This document shows, piece after piece, positions 1 through 5,207 of a DNA stretch of 5,290 bases. The stretch spans positions 1 through 5,290 of the forward strand of contig JAIRUT010000069.1 of the NCBI GenBank assembly GCA_031254255.1. Reading direction: 5' to 3'. This DNA is from Coriobacteriales bacterium. Its GTDB lineage: Bacteria; Actinomycetota; Coriobacteriia; Coriobacteriales; UBA8131. Within the stretch, counting starts at the first letter, position 1; every line of letters begins with the position of its first letter. The position numbers were made by a program, and so were the translations under genes. The notes below the pieces were generated by a model that was not told the origin of the DNA, ran no database searches, and saw only the letters and a list, made by a program, of their open reading frames with translations.

Positions 1-1524
1 AACAATCATGATCAGATCATTTTTCGAGAACAGGAAGCCGCTCGAATCCATCACAATCGCCTGATCTTCGATATCCAAAATAGCATCTTCTACACAAAAT
101 TGACCGAACGAACCCTGACCCTGACCGATGATCGCACTCAGAGGTTGCTCAAAGATACCCTTGGGCAGCAGAGCAATAGTGATTTATACAATGCCACGCT
201 TTTCTTGGATTCCAACATCATCTACAAGACAAAAACCCCGACCTTGGAGGCCGAGCAGAATCTTCTCCAGAGCCCGGACTACAGCTCGACAATCGTCAGT
301 GCCGAAGACGGCGACTATCTGCTGATTGTCTCCAGTCTGCAGATAAATGACCTGACTTACAAACTGGTGAGCTCCACCGATATCACCTCAACTTACAAGC
401 TCTTCCAAGCCGATTTCGATCAGGTGCGCCTGGTCAGCATAATATCTGCCCTGATCGTTGCCGGTATTTTGCTTCTGGTTGTCCGCGGGCTGCTCCGACC
501 ACTACGCAGCTTGTCCTCCACAACGCGCCGAATCGCCTCCGGTGAACTGGACAAACGCGCTGCCGTCCGGGGTGACGATGAGTTGACTGAGGTTGCCCGC
601 AACCTGAACTCCATGGCTACCTCGATCCAAAACAACGTCAACGAGCTTGAACAGTTGGCCGAATCCCGCAAGATCTTCATCGGCAATCTGGCGCATGAAA
701 TGAAGACCCCGCTGACCTCAATTCTCGGATATGCCGACATCCTGCGCATCCAAAAGTCGGTCAGCGACGATCAACGGCGCGAATATGCCAACATCATCGT
801 CAGCGAGACCAAACGCCTACAGAGCCTTTCGGGCAAACTGATGGAACTCCTGTCTGTCGGCTCCCTTGCTCCAAATCTTTCGGATGTCGAACTGAACGGA
901 TTGATATCGGAGCTGGCCATAACCCTTCAGCCTGTCTTTTTGTTGCATAAAATGAACCTGATATGCGACATGCCCAATGGAGAGATCACGGTTCGAGCTG
1001 ACGTGGAGTTGCTGAAATCCCTGCTCTACAACCTGATCGATAACGCCATCAAAGCCTCGACCTCGGGATCGGACATTGTGGTAGCAGCCCTTCCAACAGC
1101 TTTTGCCGAACCTGCCGCTGCGAACAGCGACATGAAAGAGGGAAAGGGTGCCAAGTCGGACAAAGCGGCGACGGAATCCGTGGAATCTGGCAAGAAGGAG
1201 GGCATACCGAGCAAGGTGACGGTAGAACTCGAACAGGTGGAGAACAACAAGTCAGGAAAAGGAAGCGAGGGAAAGTTACGAATCTCAGTCAGCGACAGTG
1301 GGATCGGTATTCCGCCCGAAAAGATCGCCCAGATCTCCGAGCCCTTCTTCACGCTGGACAAGGCTCGAACCCGCAAGCATGGTGGCGCCGGCCTTGGTCT
1401 GGCGCTTTGCGCCGAGATCGCCCGCGCCCATGGCAGTGAGCTCCAAATCACCAGCGAATCGGGCGCCGGTACAACCGTCTACGTCGATTTTCAGTTGGTC
1501 AGTCTTGAGGGTGATGCAAAATGA
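1..1524 (+). CDS. Sensor histidine kinase (HAMP-HisKA-HATPase_c), N-terminus missing at window edge
   Basis: Membrane two-component sensor that autophosphorylates on histidine and passes phosphate to a response regulator, probably encoded just left of the window. The frame is open from base 1, so the TTG at 100 is not taken as the start and the gene is 5'-partial. Counting codons from base 1: an extracytoplasmic sensor part to about residue 143; a membrane helix 144-161; a HAMP linker about 162-215 with the RPLRSLSSTTRRIASGEL signature; the HisKA H-box NLAHEMKTPLTSILGY with phospho-acceptor His232; an N-box LLYNLIDNAIKAS with Asn348; a G1 box SDSGIGI with Asp432; an F-box EPFFTLDKAR; and a G2 box GGAGLGLAL at 461-469. 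All catalytic motifs are intact. N-box to G1 is about 84 residues, some 50 more than usual, because of a Lys/Glu/Ser/Ala-rich insert (about residues 366-404). It overlaps the next gene by ATGA. The family call is secure; the stimulus is unknown. Confidence 0.96.
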   Translation, partial: NNHDQIIFREQEAARIHHNRLIFDIQNSIFYTKLTERTLTLTDDRTQRLLKDTLGQQSNSDLYNATLFLDSNIIYKTKTPTLEAEQNLLQSPDYSSTIVSAEDGDYLLIVSSLQINDLTYKLVSSTDITSTYKLFQADFDQVRLVSIISALIVAGILLLVVRGLLRPLRSLSSTTRRIASGELDKRAAVRGDDELTEVARNLNSMATSIQNNVNELEQLAESRKIFIGNLAHEMKTPLTSILGYADILRIQKSVSDDQRREYANIIVSETKRLQSLSGKLMELLSVGSLAPNLSDVELNGLISELAITLQPVFLLHKMNLICDMPNGEITVRADVELLKSLLYNLIDNAIKASTSGSDIVVAALPTAFAEPAAANSDMKEGKGAKSDKAATESVESGKKEGIPSKVTVELEQVENNKSGKGSEGKLRISVSDSGIGIPPEKIAQISEPFFTLDKARTRKHGGAGLGLALCAEIARAHGSELQITSESGAGTTVYVDFQLVSLEGDAK

Positions 1525-2690
1525 GGAAGCACTGGGGCAATATCTTGACGATAGTTCTGACGGTGATCATCCTTGCAGCCGGTACTATCCTCCCAACCCA
1601 GCTCTACCCGCTGATCGGTCAATACGAAAATAAAGTCGTCGGACTCGAGGCGCCAACCGGGTCGGAAGAAAGCCAGGATGTTTTTGATGAGCCTGTCCAC
1701 CTCTATCCGTGGGATCAATACGACAGCAACAACGTGCGGCCGCTGACTACAGCTGAGCAGAGTCTGATCAATGATCACAAGGTGTTGGACTACCTGTTGG
1801 CCGTCCTTGAAAACCGCGGGTTTGATATTCAGGCCAACCCTCGTTATCGCGACGACCTGCTCTCCTCCTTCGTCTACCTGCAGATAGTCAGCGATACTGT
1901 CCAGAGCTGCCTTGTCTTGATGGATAAGGATCTCGACCGTGATGGAGTGGCTGACCTGCGCTGTGCAGTTGACCTGCAGGGCAATGTGATTTCTTTGTTG
2001 ATACTGAACCCGGGCTATCAGAAGGTGAATCTTGCTTTGCCACCTTCGGCAACCGATACAAACAGCAAAACCACTGACAGTCAGGGCTCTGACAGTCAGG
2101 GCACTGTTGCCGATTCCAGCACACAAGATGCCAACAGCTCCATCAGCGCTAATAGCCAGTCCGAAAGCACGGAGACAAACTCCAATGCCAGTGACTCCGG
2201 GCAAACAGGAACAGGAGCGGGAACAGGAACAGGAACAGGAACTAGCGAAGATATTTCTGCGCAGAATGCAACAGATTCAGTGCAAAACTCAACAAGCTCC
2301 GATCAACCCGAATCCAATGCTAACGCCACGATAAACCCACATTACTTGCCCGTCAACGAGAACATGAGCCTCTGGGCCTTTGTCCATACTACAACTCAGG
2401 AAGTCGACCAAAACAACCAGGCAATCCTCTACGACCACTTCCGAACCATCGACACCAGTTTTCAAAAACAATATGGGTACTCATTCATCGGCCTGCTGAA
2501 AATCCAAAGTGGGTTTGTTCCCAGCCCCGAGGAACTTGCCCCCATCAATGGGGTAGAAATCGTTCCCCAGATCTTCACAACAAATGAATACAGGCTCTTT
2601 ATCTATGACTTGCCCTCATCAATACGCGTCATCCTCTACTTGGATGTATCGACGAAAGAGTGCGCAGGTTTCACGATCCAGCAATTTTGA
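1521..2690 (+). CDS. Membrane-anchored extracytoplasmic protein with low-complexity linker, co-encoded with the kinase
   Basis: I do not recognise a family. The ATG at 1521 overlaps the kinase stop (ATGA) and is preceded by a GAGGGTGA ribosome binding site inside the kinase 3' end, which fixes the start and implies translational coupling. The 389-residue product has a short basic N-terminus (MRKHWGN) and a hydrophobic segment at about 8-25. No lipobox cysteine is seen, so it is probably a signal anchor with the rest outside the cell. A first folded part (about 45-172) includes D137-L-D-R-D-G-V-A-D145, matching the DxDxDGxxD calcium-loop pattern. Residues about 175-271 are a Ser/Thr/Asn/Gln/Gly-rich linker with short DNA repeats. 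A second folded part (about 272-389) is aromatic-rich and ends TIQQF. The context suggests an accessory or regulatory partner of the kinase's sensing domain, but that is inference. The coding call is strong; the function is unknown. Confidence 0.9.
   Translation: MRKHWGNILTIVLTVIILAAGTILPTQLYPLIGQYENKVVGLEAPTGSEESQDVFDEPVHLYPWDQYDSNNVRPLTTAEQSLINDHKVLDYLLAVLENRGFDIQANPRYRDDLLSSFVYLQIVSDTVQSCLVLMDKDLDRDGVADLRCAVDLQGNVISLLILNPGYQKVNLALPPSATDTNSKTTDSQGSDSQGTVADSSTQDANSSISANSQSESTETNSNASDSGQTGTGAGTGTGTGTSEDISAQNATDSVQNSTSSDQPESNANATINPHYLPVNENMSLWAFVHTTTQEVDQNNQAILYDHFRTIDTSFQKQYGYSFIGLLKIQSGFVPSPEELAPINGVEIVPQIFTTNEYRLFIYDLPSSIRVILYLDVSTKECAGFTIQQF
2074..2102 (+). repeat. Two-copy 15-bp direct repeat in the linker coding region
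   Basis: The 14-mer CTGACAGTCAGGGC occurs exactly at 2074-2087 and again at 2089-2102, a 15-bp period. It lies in frame and encodes the duplicated peptide DSQGSDSQG. This looks like a small slippage duplication in the disordered linker of the membrane-anchored protein. Confidence 0.85.
2205..2240 (+). repeat. Hexanucleotide tandem repeat (ACAGGA)x6 encoding Thr-Gly repeats
   Basis: Six consecutive hexamers: five are ACAGGA and the third is the variant GCGGGA. The unit is two codons, so the array encodes TGTGAGTGTGTG (residues 229-240) without changing frame. It sits in the middle of the extracytoplasmic linker, where copy-number change would alter linker length only. The repeat is seen directly; length variation between strains is a prediction. 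Confidence 0.9.
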
Positions 2691-2700
2691 CGAACAATTA

Positions 2701-2742
2701 CAGGTGGTATTTGGTGGTATCTGCAAGTACCACCATCACCTG
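2701..2742 (+). other. Imperfect hairpin with a competing direct repeat, just after the two-gene operon
   Basis: Starts 10 bases after the stop at 2690. GGTGGTA (2713-2719) pairs with TACCACC (2728-2734) around an 8-base loop, and the outer CAGGTG (2701-2706) pairs with CACCTG (2737-2742) across an uneven internal loop. GGTGGTAT also occurs a second time at 2703-2710, so the TACCACC strand has two alternative partners 10 bases apart. No T-tract follows, so it is not a canonical intrinsic terminator. It may protect the mRNA 3' end or be a protein-binding site. Confidence 0.45.
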
Positions 2743-2764
2743 AGCCACCGCTCCAGATGCCGTC

Positions 2765-2799
2765 GTTCTATCCTTTATTGGATAAGAACCGCACTTTTT
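2765..2799 (+). terminator. Weak intrinsic-terminator-like hairpin with a downstream T5 tract
   Basis: GTTC-TATCC (2765-2773) pairs with GGATA-GAAC (2780-2789) around the loop TTTATT, with one bulged A at 2785. T5 follows at 2795-2799 after a 5-base gap. It is the only hairpin in the 3' region of the kinase operon that is followed by a T-tract. The stem is A/T-rich and the T-tract is offset, so termination here would be inefficient. Confidence 0.3.
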
Positions 2800-2843
2800 G
2801 CATGTTCCTGACATTTGTCTGACTGGACACTGGCATTGGGGTT

Positions 2844-2865
2844 TTATCATTAGATCAGTTGATAA
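2844..2865. promoter_or_regulatory. Operator-like inverted repeat TTATCA-N10-TGATAA
   Basis: Perfect 6-bp half-sites at 2844-2849 and 2860-2865, with centres 16 bp apart. They lie immediately upstream of a -10-like TATAAA at 2871-2876. The spacing would suit a dimeric regulator controlling a rightward transcript into the hairpin-rich region. No good -35 box stands at the proper distance, so both promoter and operator are tentative. Confidence 0.2.
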
Positions 2866-2876
2866 GGGAATATAAA

Positions 2877-3096
2877 GCGTGTTTCCTTACGCTAAAGGTC
2901 GGACGGGAAAGCAACGCCCCCCCCCAGGGTTGGCTCTTCCTCCTTGTGATTCATCCCACAATCCTTTCTTTCCTTGGTTTCCCATCCGACCGTCCATCTC
3001 TCAGCAAGCAAGCTTAGGAATGGCCCTCCAACAGCTTGACGCGAAGACCCTCTGTTTCTCTCCTACCCTCCTCATGAGAACAGGGGGTTTTCGCGT
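2877..3096 (+). ncRNA. Candidate structured RNA region (hairpin-dense, no known family recognised)
   Basis: About 220 non-coding bases hold a succession of inverted repeats. AGCGT/ACGCT (2876-2880 with 2889-2893) is a small hairpin. GGTCGGACGGGAAA (2897-2910) pairs with 2978-2991 over 13 of 14 positions and encloses a C9 tract (2917-2925) and a TTGTG/CACAA stem (2944-2948 with 2957-2961). CAAGCT/AGCTTG (3009-3014 with 3033-3038) directly abuts an 18-bp helix (3039-3056 with 3079-3096). That helix has two non-Watson-Crick positions, and both are G-U only if the plus strand is the RNA. In contrast, the single imperfect pair of the 14-bp stem is C-A on plus and G-U on minus, so the strand is not settled. 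It could instead be the 3'-UTR of the minus-strand TraX gene, or two palindromic repeats. I match it to no riboswitch, 6S, SRP, RNase P or tmRNA signature. Confidence 0.3.
3039..3096. repeat. Long inverted repeat / hairpin with 18-bp arms
   Basis: Positions 3039-3056 pair with 3079-3096 without a bulge: 16 Watson-Crick pairs plus G3046-U3089 and U3051-G3084. Beyond a bulged T at 3057, CTC 3058-3060 pairs with GAG 3076-3078, leaving a pyrimidine-rich 15-base loop. No T-tract follows on either side, so it does not look like an intrinsic terminator. It ends 23 bases from the TraX stop codon. Confidence 0.7.
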
Positions 3097-3118
3097 ATTC
3101 GCTGGTTCTAAGCCCGCC

Positions 3119-3910
3119 TCAGCCCCCTGTGATCCAGGGCAGCCATCCGGGAATCCAGTTGCTGGTGACCAGGCCAAAGACCACGCCAATCAACGTGATA
3201 TGCAGCGGATAGTAGGCGTAGAAAAAATACTTGAGCGGCCGGCCTCTTTCCCCATTGTAGAAATAAACCAGGAAAATGGTCGCTGTTGCGCCGATGAAGG
3301 AGTAGAAGAGCTGCGGAGTGTAAAAGCTCCAGACCCGACTAACCACAACGCTGCTGATGCTGGGATCCATCTGCATTCCCAAGATCTGCACCACGTTGCT
3401 CAAGGCGTATATCCAAACTAGCACAATTGGCAAAAACGCCCGCATGCCGCGGTTGCGCAGGCGGTGATAGAGGAGGATCATCGGCACGCCGATGTAGCTC
3501 CAATCGCACCAATGGCTTGCCACGATGGCCAAGACCACAATGCCCCAGAAGAGGATGCGGTTTTTCAGGCGATCGTCTGCCCAAATGACCAGCAGGCCGA
3601 GTAGCAGGGTAAAAAGCACGTTCAGTCTGAACTCGTTGCTTAAAACCCAGAAAAATGGAAACACCGAAATCGCCGCAAAGATCGCCAGGCGCAGTGCATA
3701 TTTGCCAACGTCGCGGGTGTGTTGGTATCCGACGGTCAGCAGGAAGGCCATGATCGGGAAGGTCAGGCCACCCGGCAGGAAGAGCAGGCAACGGGCGACA
3801 AAAGGAAGCTGGTACATGAAGGCATTGCCGATGTGATCAGCCGTCATCCCAATGATGGCGATGATTTTCAGGGTGAAGGAGTTTATGGATAATGATCTCA
3901 GTTTTTGCAT
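3119..3910 (-). CDS. TraX-family multi-spanning membrane protein
   Basis: A 263-residue integral membrane protein of the TraX family, named after the F-plasmid pilin N-acetylase; chromosomal Firmicute members have no proven substrate. Family signatures visible: LKIIAIIGMTADHIG near the N-terminus (Asp25-His26), then FPIMAFLLTVGYQHTRDVGKY at 51-71, FRLNVLFTLLLGLL at 94-107, and the C-terminal KYFFYAYYPLHITLIGV with His237. I count about eight or nine hydrophobic spans. The length is normal for the family and the gene looks intact. The start at 3910 is supported by AGAGGT ending four bases upstream, and a promoter-like -35/-10 pair lies further up. It is transcribed divergently from ppx, and converges on the kinase operon across the hairpin-rich gap. 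No conjugation or pilus genes are nearby, so a role in transfer is unlikely. Acyl or acetyl transfer to an envelope molecule is only a family-based guess. Confidence 0.92.
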   Translation of the reverse strand: MQKLRSLSINSFTLKIIAIIGMTADHIGNAFMYQLPFVARCLLFLPGGLTFPIMAFLLTVGYQHTRDVGKYALRLAIFAAISVFPFFWVLSNEFRLNVLFTLLLGLLVIWADDRLKNRILFWGIVVLAIVASHWCDWSYIGVPMILLYHRLRNRGMRAFLPIVLVWIYALSNVVQILGMQMDPSISSVVVSRVWSFYTPQLFYSFIGATATIFLVYFYNGERGRPLKYFFYAYYPLHITLIGVVFGLVTSNWIPGWLPWITGG

Positions 3911-3949
3911 CTTGACCTCTGGCCGACTCGGGGCTTCGCTTCCTGGGCA

Positions 3950-3978
3950 ATTTTATATGGCTGCTATACTATATACAA
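3950..3978 (-). promoter_or_regulatory. Putative sigma-A promoter of the TraX-family gene
   Basis: On the minus strand, TTGTAT (3978-3973) and TAAAAT (3955-3950) are separated by exactly 17 bp. Each is close to the TTGACA/TATAAT consensus, at 4 of 6 and 5 of 6 matches. Initiation would fall near 3943, giving a leader of about 33 bases before the ATG at 3910. It overlaps the rightward extended -10 of ppx. Confidence 0.6.
3962..3970 (+). promoter_or_regulatory. Putative extended -10 promoter of ppx
   Basis: TG-C-TATACT: a TG dinucleotide one base before a 5-of-6 TATAAT match, the extended -10 form that tolerates a weak -35. No good -35 is present at 17 bp. Initiation near 3977 would give a leader of about 88 bases before the ATG at 4065. 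The element lies between the -35 and -10 of the leftward TraX promoter. Confidence 0.45.
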
Positions 3979-4064
3979 ATTTTTGTTGGAGCAGTTGAAG
4001 GCGCGAAAAACGCAGCCCGTGAAACTGCTGGATAACTCGCCAATACCAATACAGAAGGATTGAG

Positions 4065-5207
4065 ATGACTTTGAAACCTCCCGCACAACCCCTGCAGCTT
4101 TCACTTGGCGGCCAACGGATTGCCGCCTTCGACTTTGGCACGGTGACCACGCGCCTGTTGATCGCCGAGGTCGGCTCAATTGGCATCCACGAGCTGTTGC
4201 GGGAGACCCAGATCACCCACATGGGTCAGGACTTGGATTCCACAGGAGTGATCAGCCTAGAGGCCATCCAGCGGGTGCTGAAAACCTGTCGCAAATACTT
4301 GGCCTGCGCAGCTGCACATGCAGAAGAACAGCAGGTCAAACTCGTCGCCGTTGGAACCTCCGCCTTTCGTGATGCCCAAAACAGTGATGAGCTGTTGCAG
4401 GCTTTGAGCCAGTTGGGAATCCAACCACGTATCGTTACCGGAGCCGAAGAGGCACGCCTGAGTTTTCTAGGCGCCCTGAGCGGTTTTGAGATCGACGATC
4501 TGGAAGACAAAAAGGGGACGGTTCTTTTATGTCCTGCACAATCAGGCGGATCATACGGAAGGTTGTCTTCAGGACATAAAAGAACCGTCCCCTTTTTGTC
4601 TTCAAACATCCTGGTCGTCGATATCGGTGGTGGATCCACGGAGCTGATCGCCGGCGAGATGGACACTGGCCACAAAGATGCAAATGCGGCAAGCAACTGG
4701 GCCTCAGATCTAGCCCAAAGTTCCATTCGGCAAAGCCATTCCTTCAACATCGGCGCCCGTCGCCTCACCGAACGCTATCTGCATAGTGATCCACCGAAAG
4801 CCAGCGAGCTGGATGATGCGCGCCAATTTACGCGCACACTGTTGGCTCCCTGGTTCAAGGAGCTGGAGGAACAAGCTTGGGGCATTGACCACATTATCGC
4901 TGTGGCCGGAACCGCCACGACAGTGGTTTCGATCCGCGACAACATGGTGACCTATGATCCCCAGAAGGTTCACGGTAGCTCGGTCTCATTATCTGAGTTG
5001 AAAGCTGCAAACGAGCAACTCTGCTCGCTGCCTCTCTCAAAGCGCCAGCAGGTGGTTGGCTTGGAACCAGCTCGGGCTTCTGTGGTGATCGGCGGCCTAT
5101 TGATTCTGGAGATAGTGCTGGAGCTAGCAGGCATCGATCACTACATTGCCAGCGAAAGCGATATCCTTCGTGGCATAATCTTCGATGCTTGGGAAAGTGC
5201 CAATTGA
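4065..5207 (+). CDS. ppx: Exopolyphosphatase / Ppx-GppA family phosphatase carrying an in-frame palindromic insertion
   Basis: Cytosolic ASKHA-fold phosphatase expected to hydrolyse polyphosphate ends and/or pppGpp. The ATG at 4065 follows AAGGA (4055-4059) at 5-base spacing. Motifs in order: nucleotide/phosphate loop AAFDFGTVTTRLL (Asp23; usually DIGTNSTRLL, so V-T replaces the common N-S); VAVGTSAFRDAQN at 95-106; TGAEEARLSFLGAL with the likely catalytic Glu128/129; VVDIGGGSTELI with Asp186; NIGARRLTERY; AVAGTATTVVSI at 279-290; DPQKVHGSSVS at 298-308; and the C-terminal GLEPARASVVIGGLLILE and SESDILRGI. The 380 residues exceed the roughly 300-330 usual for short Ppx proteins. Residues 147-180 come from the palindromic element at 4503-4603, and a smaller Ala/Ser-rich expansion lies at about 200-222. 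All recognised motifs remain, so the enzyme may be active. Polyphosphatase versus GppA activity cannot be told from sequence. Confidence 0.95.
   Translation: MTLKPPAQPLQLSLGGQRIAAFDFGTVTTRLLIAEVGSIGIHELLRETQITHMGQDLDSTGVISLEAIQRVLKTCRKYLACAAAHAEEQQVKLVAVGTSAFRDAQNSDELLQALSQLGIQPRIVTGAEEARLSFLGALSGFEIDDLEDKKGTVLLCPAQSGGSYGRLSSGHKRTVPFLSSNILVVDIGGGSTELIAGEMDTGHKDANAASNWASDLAQSSIRQSHSFNIGARRLTERYLHSDPPKASELDDARQFTRTLLAPWFKELEEQAWGIDHIIAVAGTATTVVSIRDNMVTYDPQKVHGSSVSLSELKAANEQLCSLPLSKRQQVVGLEPARASVVIGGLLILEIVLELAGIDHYIASESDILRGIIFDAWESAN
4503..4603. mobile_element. 101-bp REPIN-like palindromic element inserted in frame within ppx
   Basis: Left arm 4503-4536 and right arm 4570-4603 are exact reverse complements over all 34 bases; each contains the GGGGACGGTTC core. 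The 33-base spacer has a further short stem (ACAATC 4538-4543 with GGTTGT 4561-4566, one G-T pair). The perfect symmetry ends at both edges. With one extra base (A4604) the added unit is 102 bp, exactly 34 codons (residues 147-180), and no stop is introduced. Flanking ppx sequence (DDL before, NILVVDIGGGS after) joins naturally when the unit is removed. No transposase is encoded, so any movement would be in trans. The form fits REP/REPIN sequences moved by Y1 (RAYT) transposases, and I recall similar GGGGACGG-type palindromes in Clostridia. The class is inferred; the palindrome itself is certain. Confidence 0.85.

Noticed and set aside
100..102. TTG at 100 as the start of the kinase
   Set aside because: The same frame is open to base 1 with sensor-like sequence, there is no ribosome binding site, and starting here would remove the first membrane segment expected for this kinase type.
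1096..1275. Kinase insert as a second palindromic element
   Set aside because: I see no inverted arms and none of the GGGGACGG core, so it is treated as low-complexity expansion.
1491..2204. Leftward 237-codon open frame
   Set aside because: It is antisense to the kinase 3' end and the partner gene, which have proper ribosome binding sites and the ATGA coupling. It has no recognisable domain.
3039..3096. 18-bp hairpin as an intrinsic terminator for either convergent gene
   Set aside because: No T-tract follows the stem on either strand, and the loop is long. It is kept only as an inverted repeat or RNA helix.
3125..3139. CCCTG-TGATC-CAGGG hairpin at the end of the TraX-family gene
   Set aside because: It lies mostly within the coding end and has no T-tract. 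A 5-bp stem of this kind is easily explained by chance.
2879..3421. Rightward 180-codon open frame starting GTG, with an AGGGA-like site upstream
   Set aside because: Over half of it is antisense to the well-supported TraX-family gene, and the remainder is low-complexity Pro/Ser sequence crossing the C9 tract and hairpins. The product resembles nothing I recognise.
4226..4768. Leftward 180-codon open frame containing the EDKKGTVLLCP peptide
   Set aside because: It is antisense to ppx. The shared peptide arises only because the palindrome reads the same on both strands.
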